Shown here: one piece after another, positions 33,264-45,100 of the stretch
How the letters are laid out: the number at the start of each line of letters is the position of its first letter
Numbering within the stretch: the first letter of the stretch is position 1
Assembly: GCA_009746045.1 (NCBI GenBank)
Contig: RPFO01000090.1
Span: 1,079,298-1,143,297, forward strand
Length of the DNA stretch: 64,000 nucleotides
Source of the DNA: Mesostigma viride
Lineage: Eukaryota; Streptophyta; Mesostigmatophyceae; Mesostigmatales; Mesostigmataceae
Reading direction: 5' to 3'
Program-made: the position numbers and the translations under genes
The notes under the pieces: model-generated
Database searches by the model: none
What the model was told of the DNA's origin: nothing
The model's input: only the letters and a program-made list of their open reading frames with translations

Positions 33264-34360
33264 ATGAGTATACATGCACTCCGCATTGGCCTGACCTGGG
33301 CTAGGCTTCGTTCGAACGCTCAACACCTACTGGCGCTCCAAGGGCCTGAGCGAGCACCGCAAGCGCATGCTCTTCAAGGTCCTCGTCCTCACGGTGCTCA
33401 ACGTATGGCGCCGAGGCGTGGACACTCACGCCAACACGTACTGGCAGCTAAGCTAGACGGCACGGTAACCAGGATGCTCCGACAGGTCCTGAACGTAGGG
33501 TTTTCTCAGCGTAGGTCATTAGAGTCTTTGTATCACGGTATGCCTTGTATTTCGGACGAGATTAGGCAGCGTAGGATAGCATTTGTAGGACATCTTGCTC
33601 GCACCACTGAGCCAGGTCGACACCGCCCTTGGTCTGGCCGGCCCCCAGCGGCTTGGCCAGCCAGGGCGGCATATTCTGACCTGGCCTGCCCCCAAGCAAG
33701 GGCATCTCCAAGAGGGTAGGGGAACATGCCATTCAAACTACACCCACAGTACTCCTGCACACACAGATCTCGAATGATTTATCTAGTACCAAATCCGAAA
33801 GGCTTGCATCACTCCCCGGAAAGGAGAAATTTTGCGGATGACTGTAGGTGTCAGTTGGCGATGCCTTAGGATCAGGAGACGTCCGTCCTATAGTAAGCAA
33901 AAGTTGGTGCGAGAGGTCCCCAGTTCGATTCCGGCCTGGATTCATTTGCAAATCGCGTTTTCCGCGGACCGGCACTGAACGCAAATGGTTTTCATGCACC
34001 TTTGCGGCGTGCCAAATCAGAATACACCCAGATGTTGCTGGCCGACCTAGTGGTCCCAGCTCAGTTTAAACACCGCATCCCCTCTCTCTCCCTTCTTTGG
34101 ACTGCCATGCAGGACAAGAAGCGGTGGCAGAAGATTGTCAAGGCTCACACGCCAGCCCCTGTGGGCAAGCCGCCTCGGACCCCCAAGAGGAGGAGTCGTT
34201 TTGATGAGTAGATAGGCTTTTCTAGACTAGATAGCTTAGAGTTACTATAGGTTAGTACGATTACGCGGCTTCCTCCACTCCACCCATGCATCCATCCTGG
34301 AATATGTGCTACATGATCTCCCAACGGAGGCATGTTATAATTTAATTTAATTAAATTTTT
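33264..34360 (+). pseudogene. 5'-truncated LINE ORF2 C-terminus with 3' UTR
   Basis: Begins within the post-RT region (GLTWARLRS), continues as AAKLDGTVTRMLRQVLNVGF, ESLYHGMPCISDEIRQRRIA and FVGHLAR, and ends after the insertion as MQDKKRWQKIVKAHTPAPVG. It is closely related to the copy at 63.3-63.97 kb. Several frame changes are present. A 276-bp SINE-like piece interrupts it at 33747-34022. The 3' end carries ATCTCCCAACGGAGGCATGT and a TTTAA-rich tail. Confidence 0.8.
33747..34022 (+). mobile_element. SINE-like insertion in a LINE copy
   Basis: The LINE sequence is interrupted here and flanked by TACACCCA on both sides (33739-33746 and 34023-34030). The uninterrupted relative at 63.8 kb shows a single related site. 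The insert is 276 bp. It holds AGTTCGATTCC inside GAGGTCCCCAGTTCGATTCC, a good RNA polymerase III B box as in a tRNA T arm, and a weak A-box-like TCAGTTGGCGATG about 70 bp before it. This resembles a tRNA-derived SINE, though the tRNA-like part is internal rather than at the very 5' end. Confidence 0.6.
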
Positions 34361-34479
34361 AATGAGTATACATATAGCTTCAGCATGCGGTCAACCATGG
34401 CAACCATGCATCAATGATGGTTGGCTAAGCACATTTTAGAGTACTTTTGTCACATAATCACAACAAGGGAATTAATTAA

Positions 34480-35300
34480 TAGACACGTGACTGCGTCACG
34501 TGAGCATAAGTCCGCCGTGGGAAACATAGGGCAAATCATCGTACAAATCCTCATTGTAACTAGTTAGTTAATGTGAAAAACCAAAGGGGATGTTAAGAGC
34601 CTTGCGCAGCATCTTGCAGTGACGTTGCCGTCGAGTCGTTACTCCAGCTCCTAGCTGCGTCAGTGTCCAGGTCTCGGCGCTGTTACTAGGTCTGGGATCG
34701 TCACTATGACGACCTTGAAGAGGTCACGCTTGACGATATCCGGGGTACAGTAGGGCGAGGTTGCTCCACCAGCGGCGGTGGTCATGGAGTCGCGCCCACG
34801 CCATGCCGATCCGTGTCGTCAGGTCGTCAGTCGCAGCTATTGGGAAGCCAACTGCCAAGCAGCTTGAAGCGGCCTGAAGTAGGGTAGTTGACTGCGGTGT
34901 CATCTAAGAGACGGAGTGTGGGCGGGGGCCCGGCCATGCCGAGAACCAGGGCCTCCGTTTTCGGGGGCTGATTTCTAGACCAACCGCCCGAGCCTCGAGC
35001 GCCAGGCAGTCGACCAGCCAAAGTTGGGCAGACTCCGGCTTTTCGATGAGCGTGATGTCGTCGGTGCATAAATGAGGTCAGCTAGTAAATCCTGCCTGTT
35101 GGTCGGCCCCCCTTCCCCAGTCCAAGCTCGTTCGTGATCACTAGGCCAGGGGCACAGGCGCACGGCCTGCAATGCTAGCAATTAAGCGGGCACGTGCCTG
35201 GCGTGCATAACATAATCCACTACAATAATAAACAGGTACGGCGACAGGACGCAAGTTACCCTGCCAGACGCCGGTTTGCAGTAGACATGGCGGGGTATTA
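34480..35300 (-). pseudogene. LINE RT fragment, minus strand
   Basis: On the minus strand, pieces read VLSPYLFIIVVDYVM (RT motif, near 35250-35200), NQPPKTEALVLGMAGPP, FKLLGSWLP (near 34860) and a post-RT part matching the fragment at 56.4 kb. The frame is broken in several places. The 3' end is at about 34480 with GCTCACGTGACGCAGTCACG and a TTAATTAATT tail. Confidence 0.75.
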
Positions 35301-36960
35301 AACGCCGTGTTGAGTGCGCACCGAAGTGGTCGACCCCTCATACAGGGAGGGGACACCCCTAAAGGGCACTTTTCTGGAAACCATACCTATGCATGTGCTA
35401 AAAATCCAATGATGATTGGGGACCATTAATATGATAAAAAAAAAAATTTCCAGCCACTTGGGGGGGGTACTAGCCCCCACAGGGCACCGGTAACGCGCTA
35501 AAAATAGAAAAAGACGCTATTCTAGTCACATTTTTCCTAGGGCAGTGGGCAAACATATTGGGACCAAATCATATATTCCCATATAGTTCCCTGACTTTTG
35601 AGAAATGCTACCTAATTTTGAGCACAAAATAATCATGTTTACACACATTGATGGATTTTCCCGCAAAAAGGGTACTTTTTTAATGAAAAAAAAAATTATC
35701 AAATCATAAACACATGGAATAGGGCCAAGTCATATATTCCCAAATACTAGAGGTTGGGGGACATGCAGCCCCAAATTTTCAGGTCATTCTGACAAGCGCA
35801 GCCCTATTTGATGGATATTCCTAGATTGCCACCTGTGACGAAGCTAAGGGAGGTTTTAGCTAGTATTTAACCACACTAACACCCCTTTATACATCTAAGC
35901 CTCATGAAAACTGGCCAAACCACATACTACCATTCTCTGCACATATGGTACCTCCTATGTTCAAGGTTTGACGCCATTCTGACAAGAACTGCCCAAGTTA
36001 CAACCATTCCAAGATGGCCACCCATGTAGACGCTACAAGGAAATTAGAGTAACCATTTAGCCACACTAGCACCTCCTTCTTCATCAAAGACATCTGCAAA
36101 CTGACCAAAGCACACATAATCAACTCTTGCACGCTGACGGCAACGCATGCTCAATGTGGGGGGTCATTGCGACAAGAACTGCTCAAGTTGATGGGTTTCC
36201 TATATGACCACATGACAAGGCGCTAAGGACCACTCAGTAAGTTAGTAACCCCACAGTGCCACTTAATATGCCATCCAACATGCACCAAAACCATGCAGAG
36301 TATGTTTACAAAGTACAAAGGGGTGGCCACGCACCTCATATGTCTTCATCATCCCTCCAGCATGGCCAGCCTTGTAAATATGTGCATAGCCTTGACGATG
36401 GTAGCCCTAACATGCCTAAGCGGCATTTCCTATGTTTCTCCCAGGTTAGAGTGTAAGGTTGATGCCAACCAAGCTAATCAACACAACAACACCTCCTAAA
36501 CTGTCCTCCCCGGCATGGATGACAAACTGGGACTATGGAGGGCAAGGAACCAAGTAAGAACATGGTATATATAGCTTGCATGCAGTCATGCATGTCAACC
36601 ATGGTTGGCTCAGCACATTGTAGTCTTGTCACATCATCATAACAAAGGAAAGCTCAAACAACCATTGGTGCCAGCTATCTACATGCAGTCACACAAATGC
36701 AATATCTCCAACATCATCATCACTATAACACTTCCATCCCTGCACGATAAAATGCAAAGAAACCATTGGCGGCCCTTCACCGCATGAGCGCTGTGATGCC
36801 GCTGCGGCCTGTGAGGAGAGGGTGCGTCACTCTCAAACAACAAGAAGCGTCCATACGCACAACATCCTTGCCAGAACACGTTTTATGAAATGCCTTATAC
36901 CTTCCCGAAGAGCTATAGGCTGCGACTGAAGCGGCCCTGATCACGACATCAACGAAAACA
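35301..36960. other. Non-coding AT-rich stretch
   Basis: No reading frame of note. Many A-runs and short segments that resemble each other loosely (for example GACAAGAACTGC near 35980 and 36170), as if old duplications of a unit of about 180 bp. Origin not determined. Confidence 0.35.
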
Positions 36961-37630
36961 ATCTAAAGCTGCCAGGTATTCGACAACACAACGGCAAGCG
37001 ACGGCGAGCTAGCTGGCGGAAACTGCCCAAAAAGAACGCAAAAAACCTCGAACGATGAGCTCATAGAAGAAAGCACCGATAGCAGATAACGTTCGCGACA
37101 AATCTGTACCTTGCCCTCGTAAATCCCTCGCCCAGGCGCGCAACAACAGCCGTTCTTCCATGGACAGGTCAGACACGCACTGCGCAGGTCTGAACAATTA
37201 CTTACCGATAATGGCCGAAAATCTGGCAAAAAGCACCAGCTCGGTTTAGAATTCGATGCAACCGATATTAATGCCTGCTTCAAGGTCAGAACAGCCCCAA
37301 AAACCGCTATTTTACAGCCGCTATCATGAATTCTATTTCATTCCGCGCGACCAAAAAATTCAGATTACCCCCCATGCCGATGGCATAAAAAAACAACAGC
37401 GATATTGTAAACCAGCTGATTTCCGCCAAAAACTAACATCATAAACTCATCTCCTTCTAGATTCGAGTAAAATTTTTGCATTTCGCCTGCCCTAGTGTGG
37501 TAGTTTCGCCTGAACGCAGTCGCCATGGCCACTTCCGCTAGGGGTGCGCGCACCGTGCACGTGAAATTTGTGACCTTCGGCTCCGGCGCGAATTTTTTGG
37601 CGCCAAAAAATTCGGGGGTGTCCCGTCCCC
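36961..37630 (-). other. Unrecognised frames next to a TTAA-type transposon end
   Basis: Two minus-strand frames (37009-37283 and 37365-37646) hold non-repetitive sequence such as DLSMEERLLLRAWARDL and TRAGEMQKFYSNLEGDEF. I do not recognise them; they may be remnants of one gene. The segment ends in a perfect 26-bp palindrome at 37589-37614, then GTGTCCCGTCCCC and TTAA (37631-37634). This resembles in mirror image the start of the foldback element at 40180. Confidence 0.35.
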
Positions 37631-37634
37631 TTAA

Positions 37635-38394
37635 GTGTTTACGCAATGTATAGTAGGGATACGTTATTGCAGTACGTTATTGCTGTCTGAGCAGCAATTA
37701 AAGAGACGTGGTTGGAATGGAGCTTTGTTAAAATGTAGGTTTACGGAGCACTCGTGCACGTGATCGAGTGCTAAGAGAGAAGGCACAAAGTTGCCAAGTT
37801 TCGTGAGGCTGGTCTCGCAAGATGACCAGTTGGCATTGGCCTCTATTCTTTATATACTTGCACACTGTGCTGTGCTGGCCAGGCCTGAGCAGCATCGGTT
37901 GATCTGCTCAGGATTAACACCCCTGTACAGTAGTACTAATCTGTACAGCACCCAGATCCTATGCAGCAGGTCTGCTATACAGGCACAGTGATCACAGAGT
38001 ACAGTCCCCACAGTGATTACATGGCATCTGCATCCAATAGTCCAAGACCAAGCCTGCAGTACCACAGACCACAGGATTTCCTGCGTACAACGTATTAATC
38101 CAATACAATTATAGCCAAAGTACCTAATTCCTGTCAGCCCAGGAATTACTGTCGGCCCAATATGCCGTCGGCAAATATTCACGTGCGACCTTGGACAGCA
38201 GCCGGCTTGCGCTCGCGCGCGACCGGGGTAATCAGAATGCCGTAACTTTCTTGATACTCGTCGGAATGAACTCGTTCCGGTGGCGCTGGAATTGTAGAGA
38301 TATGCCGAATCAGGAACACGCCCATGCGCTTGGCGTAACTGACTCATACATCGTGCAGATGACGGTAATCAGGGGAGTACGTGGGGACGCGAGC
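37635..38394. other. No gene seen
   Basis: Mixed sequence with short frames only. Nothing recognised. Confidence 0.35.
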
Positions 38395-38661
38395 GCGCGC
38401 AAGGACAGCTCATAGAGCTGCCCGGAGGACAGAATCAAAAGCCTTGATGAAGTCGACGAAGATCAGGATGGCGGCCGGGAAACTTAACAGGTTGCAGGAG
38501 AGCGATTTCCTCGAAGAGGCGGCGTGCGACGAAGATGGCCATGACGGTGTTGCGCACGCCCAGGACGAAAGCCCATTTGACAGGGGGGAGGACGTCACAG
38601 CAAAACTGCCCACTCCAAGTTTGGTCCGACGGGGCTCTGAGAGACATGGAGCGAGCTCCAA
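38395..38661 (-). pseudogene. LINE RT fragment (FVDFIKAFD)
   Basis: Minus-strand pieces read KWAFVLGVRNTVMAIFVARR, LFEEIALLQ and, one frame over, ILIFVDFIKAFDSVLRAAL. The last is the RT motif with the first catalytic aspartate and KAFD. It belongs to a LINE family different from the others here. Only about 80 residues remain. Confidence 0.7.
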
Positions 38662-38689
38662 AACCGGCCCTGTCGCCAGAATTATTAAC

Positions 38690-39180
38690 TGAAAAGGAGT
38701 GCGCTCAAGTTGGCCTTTTAAGGACAGCGAGAGGAAAATAGAACCGGAGTGCGCTCGGCAAACACACCCAGCGCCTGGTTTTCAGAAAAGGTGCGCGCTC
38801 ACCGTGAGACTAGGTATTGGTCCGGCGCTTTGGCTTACATCCCGGAGTGAGGTACTCGTGGACGTAGTAACCCACATATACTTACTACGGTAAATACACG
38901 GTCATAAATTATAGGACGCGTGGCGAAACTAGGAGTGATCTTGGTGGCGTCAGATACAAGTCCTGACTGTGCCGACTAGGTACCTCCCTAGCGAATAAAT
39001 GCCACGTGTCACACGTCCAAGTTCCAACGTGCACTCTGTTTTGCCCCGACGGACCCAATTTGGCAAAGGTGTGCGCTCAGCCATTTTTCACTTTGGCTGG
39101 TGACGGACGGCGCTGGACGGCAAAAAAAGTGTGTGGGCTCAAGTAGGAAAATGGGGGGGTATGTCCTCCCCCCTCATTTG
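38690..39180. repeat. Second copy of the GAGTGCACTC dispersed repeat
   Basis: Inverse orientation relative to the copy at 12.5 kb. The outer end reads GGTATGTCCTCCCCCCTCAT at about 39157-39176. Internal segments again pair GAGTGCGCTC with low-complexity linkers. The left boundary is uncertain. Confidence 0.55.
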
Positions 39181-39234
39181 ACTCTCCCCAAGGTGACGGT
39201 CGAGAGCTAGCAGAACGAAGGCGGTTGAGGATCA

Positions 39235-39302
39235 TTAATTGATTAATTAATTAATTAATTAATTAATAGACACATGTGTGACTGCGTCACGTGAGCATAA
39301 GT
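39235..39302 (-). mobile_element. LINE 3'-end stub
   Basis: TTAAT repeat followed by GACTGCGTCACGTGAGCATAAG. It matches the 3' end of the minus-strand LINE at 34480 and so is a severely 5'-truncated insertion. The plus-strand LINE fragment starts right next to it. Confidence 0.55.
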
Positions 39303-39945
39303 CCGACCAGTGGCCCGCAAGCTGGACGGCGAGGTCACCAACATGCTGCGTTCCATTTTCAGAGTAGGATATGCTGCTCATGTCCGCAATGAGGACCTGT
39401 ACCAGGGCATGCCATATATCACCAGCACCATTAAGCAGCGGCGCCTGCAGCTAGTAGGGCACCTAGCTCGCACTAACCAGGTAGACAGGTGCCTCCCGTG
39501 GCCCCCCCGCAGGACTGCGCCCAGATCAGCCTGGCCGGCATGCCTCCTGACGTGGGCCGGGCCCCCTGATGTTAGACGCCGCAAGGCCCGCACCTTCAAA
39601 GAACAGCTAGTAGAGGACATGGGGGGCCTAGGCCTCTCCGTGATTTGGAAGAAGATGATGGACAAGGCCAAGTGGGCCCAGGTCATAGAGGACAACGAGC
39701 CCCCCCCTGTGGGGAAGCGCCCGCGTGTGCAAACCCACGGGAGGCATGCCAGACAGCTCCCCTAGGGCAGCGTGATGCTGTTTAGATAGATGTGGTAGTC
39801 ATGCTGTTAGATAGTGGTGGTAGGTAGCTGATATAGATAGATTAGACCGGTAGGACTGTTTGCACCCATCCATCCACCCATCGGGGTTAATGCTCCGTGA
39901 CTCCCCAACGGTCCGAGCACGAGTCTAATTAATTAATTAATAAGT
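39303..39945 (+). pseudogene. 5'-truncated LINE ORF2 C-terminus, other subfamily
   Basis: An open frame of 151 residues to the stop at 39765: VARKLDGEVTNMLRSIFRVG, EDLYQGMPYITSTIKQRRLQ, LVGHLARTNQVDRCLPW, MMDKAKWAQVIEDNEPPPVG. It is homologous to, but well diverged from, the copies at 33.3 and 63.5 kb. The 3' UTR ends with ACTCCCCAACGGTCCGAGCA and a TAATTAAT tail. The RT domain is absent, so it cannot work alone. Confidence 0.8.
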
Positions 39946-40020
39946 CCTCAGTGCGCATGAACAACTTGAGTGCGGCGCTCTGGACGCAGGCTCCGCGGTA
40001 GTTGGCGGGGTCGTCAGGGG
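39946..40020 (-). pseudogene. Short LINE RT fragment (NYRG motif)
   Basis: The minus strand reads DPANYRGACVQSAALKLFMR, the RT segment that precedes the first catalytic motif. It is only about 70 bp long. Confidence 0.55.
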
Positions 40021-40175
40021 AGCCTTTTTTTTTACATGTGTACACATATTGGCATCTTGGGGACTCGACGTCCACTACTACTAATAGTTGTCTCACTTAA
40101 TATCTGGGGAATACAGTGCACCGTGGTCCCCCAACGGGGACACGAGACTAATCAATCAATCAATTTATTAATTAA
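40021..40175 (+). mobile_element. LINE 3'-end stub with hairpin
   Basis: Ends GTGGTCCCCCAACGGGGACA, then ACGAGACTAATCAATCAATC and an AATTAATT tail, the same layout as the other LINE ends. No coding part remains. Confidence 0.45.
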
Positions 40176-40179
40176 TTAA

Positions 40180-40832
40180 GGGGACTCGTCACCAAAACAC
40201 CAAAAAATCAATAAAAATTCAAAACTCACATTAAACCTATGCGAACAATGCCCAAATGGGTTTGGGGACCCAAAGTAGCATTTATGACGATTTGTCGTGC
40301 ACTTACTTGGGGTATTACCCCCGGCATTTGGCTAAAAATAGCACAAGACGCTAAACCGTTTTTGCCACGCCACGGTCAATAGGAGCATCTGATTGACCTG
40401 CCCATACATTCCAAACAAGTTCCCCCTCTCCGCGACCGTTTGAGTTACTAACATGGTTCAGCGGGTCAGGTTTGTGAGAGTTATTAATTTTCCCGCGAAA
40501 AAAGACCGTATTTTGGCGGGAAAATTAATAACTCTCACAAACCTGCCCCGCCGACCCATGTTAGTAGCTCAAACGGTCGAGGAGAGGGGGAACTCGTTTG
40601 GAATGTATGGGCAGGTCAATCAGATGCTCCTATTGACCGTTGGGCGGCAAGAACGGTTTAGTGTCTTGTGCTATTTTTAGCCACATGCCAGGCGACATAC
40701 CCCTAGTAAGTGCACGACAAATCGTCATAAATGCTACTTTGTGTCCCCAATCACTTTTGGGCACTGTTTGCATAGGTTTAATGCGAGTTTTGAATTTTTA
40801 TTGATTTTTTGGTGTTTTGGTGACGAGTCCCC
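40180..40832. mobile_element. Foldback DNA element with TTAA target duplication
   Basis: A 653-bp near-perfect palindrome. The left arm starts GGGGACTCGTCACCAAAACA and the right arm ends with its exact complement. The arms of about 315 bp match at roughly 90 percent by eye and meet near 40506. TTAA lies on both sides (40176-40179 and 40833-40836). A TTAA duplication is typical of piggyBac-like elements, but no transposase frame is present. Confidence 0.85.
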
Positions 40833-40836
40833 TTAA

Positions 40837-42141
40837 GAACACTAAGTACATCGTTCCCAGGCCATGCTGCATGTGCATAAAGGTTGCATGACCCAAAGCC
40901 TTACATGCGCATAAAGATCCCCTGTGTGGCTGGACTCCTAGCCAGACATGCAAGTACTGCGCCTGAGCCGTCTCACTCGGTAAACATTCATCATTACGGA
41001 TAAGATAATGGCAGGCTCGACCTACCATGCATCTCGGGATTCTCCAGATTTCACGCCTGCACTGGTTACAAGCCCCCCCGATCGTTGCGGGACATCTGGC
41101 AGCACTTTTTAAATACACCTCGCAGCTGTCTAGCACAATGCAGTAGCAGGGCTCATGCCAGTGAGAGCAGCTAGGATCAAAACGGGTGACCGCACAGTGG
41201 CCGCTGGCCAGAGGTGCCGGTGCCATGGAGGGCAGACCACCACATGGTCGCACCATGAAATCATCATAATTCCACCTGCGTAGGATTCGTAGGTTGTGCC
41301 AGGTGGGTGGATGGAGGCAACTGAGAAAGCACCACCCAGCACCCAGTTACGGCCCCACGTAGCCATCCATCGGAAGATATGACTGATGGAAGAGGGCTGT
41401 TGGGAAAATGCCTTTCTGGTACCTTTTCGAAAAGAATGCCGCCCGGGACCGTCAACATTGGAACGTGATTGCGTGAATGATTGACCAATGAAGGGGCTCG
41501 TCAGCAGTCTCTGGACATTCTTTCTGGGAATTCATGACCATCTGGACCCATGCCGCAGAGACGGAGGCCGCCGCCACACACATGCCAGAGGAAGCAGGCG
41601 CCCAGAACCAATTTGCCTATTCAATTTACATAGCCAAAACAGCAGTAAAAAGGGGGTGCTTTGCGAAGCCGTAGCAGCAGCACACGTCGACTGCGTCACC
41701 ACTGCAGCACGCTCGTCGGTCGTTTGGTTCCGTCTTTGGTTCCCCACGCGGGTGTGCGGCAACAGGGGTCGGCTGGCCCGGATCTAGGGCGTGAGGACGT
41801 CCTTGAGCGTGCGGACATCCTGTGGCGTGCAGACGACCACTTCTATGGCTTCCCTTGCTATTATGTCTTAGGGCGTGCAGATGACCGCTTCGAAGGGGCA
41901 GCAAGGCTACACCTTTTCCAACCGCTTTCCCAGGAACTCCTGGTCGCTCGCATACAAGCCCCTGCTCAGCTGGGTGCTTTGCAAAAGGCGGGGCTGCCCC
42001 ATACCCATCCACCGGGTGGGTTGAAAAAGGCATGGTTGCACCATTCTGCTCCGCTGGCTGGCTTAAAGGAAGCCGTGGTTGGTTGCACCGTCCCGTTAAC
42101 CTGGGTGGCGTCATGAGGAATGCGTGATTGAACCACCTCTC
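40837..42141. other. 3' flank of the phosphatase gene, no gene seen
   Basis: No recognisable gene. TTACA (TGTAA on the minus strand) near 41625 is the closest candidate polyadenylation signal for the phosphatase gene, about 510 bp past its stop, which is far. Confidence 0.4.
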
Positions 42142-45100
42142 TCAGCTGGGTGGCTTGAGGAACGCATGATATTCCGACCGGATGAGCCGCTCCATGGCCT
42201 TGGCGATGATCTCCAGTGTGGTGCCCTCACCGCCCACGTAGTAGGGGTCCGGCACGTCCTCAGTGCCAAGCTAAAAATAGCAATCCAGACACGCACACGC
42301 CCGCGTAAATCCATGAGGCAAGCACGTCGCTAGGTATTATAAACAAGGCATGTCCTCGGTGCCGAGCTAAGCATAGCAATCAAGACAAACACACGCCCGT
42401 GTACATCCATGGGGCAAGCACGTCACTGTGTATCGTAGTAGTACAAGGCATGCCGTCGGTGCCGAGGTATAAATAGCGATCAAGACAAGCACATGCCCGT
42501 GTATAGCCACGAGGCGACCAGCACATGCCATAAATCTGGAGAATGTCACGAGTGTGTATCCATGAGGCAAGCATGTCACTCGGTATCTTTGCACAAGGCA
42601 CGTCCTTGGTGCCGAGCTACAACAGCGACAAGGCAAGCACACGCCCCGTGTACATCCACGAGGCAAGCACGTCACTAGGTATCTTAATAGATATATCTCT
42701 ATAAAGAAGTTATCCAAGGCACGTTCCCGGTGCCGAGCTGTTGAGGAAAAGGGGAGGCAGCGCACGGGTGGGAGGTGAACGAGGAGGGAGAGGTGGCCAA
42801 GCTATAAATATACCAATGAGACGATGCAATGAGATAAAACCAATGAGATGATACCAACAAGGCAACCACATGCCGGTGTATGTATACGTAGTGAGGAGGC
42901 ACGGAGGCAGCACACTAGGGCATCGTAAGGCAACCCCCCTTTGTCAGAGATGTGCGCAAGCCAGAGGTGTGGGAGGAGCCAGAGGGCAGACGGCGATGGA
43001 GCAGGGGGGATGAGGGCGGGCTGCATGTGTGCAGACAGCGACATGGGGGCAGCGGGCAGCACCACCAGGTACCAGCCCCGAGCTGAGGAGCGCGCAGGTC
43101 AAAGGCAAGGCAGGAGAGAAAAGGGGGGTGCTTATTGAGAAAGGCGCTTATTGAGGGCGGGCTGCACAGTGCACGAGTGGTACCAGAGCGACAAAGCCAC
43201 ATCTCCAGGTACTTGTATGCAAGACAAACCCTGTATCATAAGCTACTCAAGAATTGAAACAGGAATGATATGAGCGGGATGGTGACGGGAAGGGCGGTAA
43301 GTACCTCGGGGGCGTATGCAAGCAGCAGCTTCAACTTGTAACTGTGACTGGGCGGGCACACGCGCCGCAAGTCCTCCAAGTTCTCCCTGCGAGGGTCCCC
43401 CACGCGGCACATCCCGTGACGTCAACGTTCAGCCAGTGACATGACAGGTGGCAGAGAGGGAGAACCGATGGATCAAGGAATCTCTCGTAGTTCTTGCACG
43501 CGGCACATGCCACGCATGCAGCACACGCTGAGCCAGAGGACTTAGGTGGCACAGAGGGTGAAATATTGCGGGGGGGAAAAAAGGCTCCCCGAGATTCAGA
43601 CTCCACTAGGGGGGAGAAAACAGGCGCTCACGTGGCCTATTTTCCATGGGTTCCGCGCAACGTGTGCCACAGAGAGCGTGGACAAACTGGGCAATAACAT
43701 TTGCTCGTGGCGTCCTCTGGTGGCATACGCCATTGGCGTCCTCTCGTGGCGTCCTCTCGTGGCGTCCTCTGTAACGCGTTCTAGTGGCGTCCTCTCGTGG
43801 CGTCCTCTCGTGGCGTATGCTAGTGGCTTACTTTAGTGGCATTCGCAAGTGACATACTCTGGTGGCACATACGGGCCTACATCCTTTTATATTTTCCATT
43901 CCTAATACTTTCCTGATCTTCAATATCTTGCTATTGCTGCCCTCCTATCAACTCTTCCCTGCAGACTCTGCTTTTGATCAGATTCTTTATTGCAAATGCC
44001 ACCACTGTCATAACCCCCAGTCACTATGCACCCTGGCCAACGGTCACTCTACGCCTCCCCCACTGGTCCACCGGCCCTCATCAATTCATCGGCTCTCATC
44101 GATGAAGAGGGCACGTCCCTCGTCCACGACACATTGTCTTCTGGTCCTGATACTCTCTCCTCAACGGCCACTAGGTTAGGGGTGTCGCTCACCGGTCACT
44201 CTACCCCCTCCCTCACCGGTCACTCTACCCCTCCCTCACCGGTCAACCTAGTTGTTGATTGCTCACCCATCCATCGTCACACTCAAATTTGTCAAACACA
44301 CACAGTCACTTTGTCTAGCACACTCAACTGGTCTAAGTCCTGGTCTCCGGTCCCTAAACACTCTGGCCACCAGTCACCGCCCCCCCCCTCATCGGTCACC
44401 CTTCCCCCCCGCCGTCACCGGTCACCCTCCTCCCTCCCAGACTGATCATTCTACCCCCTCCTTCATTGCTCATTCTACCCCCACCCTCATCCGTGTCCCC
44501 TCACCGGTCCATCGTGACAATCAGGTCCAACTTGTCACCCCCCCCCACTCACCGGTCCATCGCGACAATCAGGTCGAACTTGTCAAAGTCCTCCGCGTGC
44601 ACCTGGCGCGCGCGCAGGCCCGAGATGTCAAACCCGTGATCCAGAGCCGCCTTCTGCATCTTGGTCGCGGGGGGGGAGCCCGCAAAGTGGCCGCCGATGC
44701 CGCACGAGTCCACCACCGGCTGGGGGGGGGGAGAGAGGGACGTTTGCGGGGGGGAGAGAGGGACATTTGGGGGGGGGGGAGAGGAGGGGGGGGAGAGAGG
44801 GACATTTATGGGGGGGAGAGGAGAGCGAGCGTGCAGGAAGGTAGGGTGACATTGCACATGTGACATGAGGGCGTTAAGCACGAGTCCACGATGGGCTGAG
44901 TGGGGGGGTCCAAAGTACGGGATTTCGGGGTTCAGATTGGGGTAGGGGGTTTTGGGGTGGGGGGGTGGGGGGGGAAATGGGGTAGTCGGGGAATCAAAGG
45001 GGTGAGCTGGGGGTTCGGGGGGGGGAGGATGGGCACTTGGGGCGCAGTCATTCAGAAAACAGCAGTCAATGCACTTGGACGTAGAGCTAGGGAACACTAC

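Noticed and set aside
33848-33940. A tRNA gene near the GTTCGATTCC motif
   Set aside because: The T-arm-like sequence pairs poorly and I could not fold acceptor and anticodon stems. A SINE-like origin fits the flanking target duplication better.
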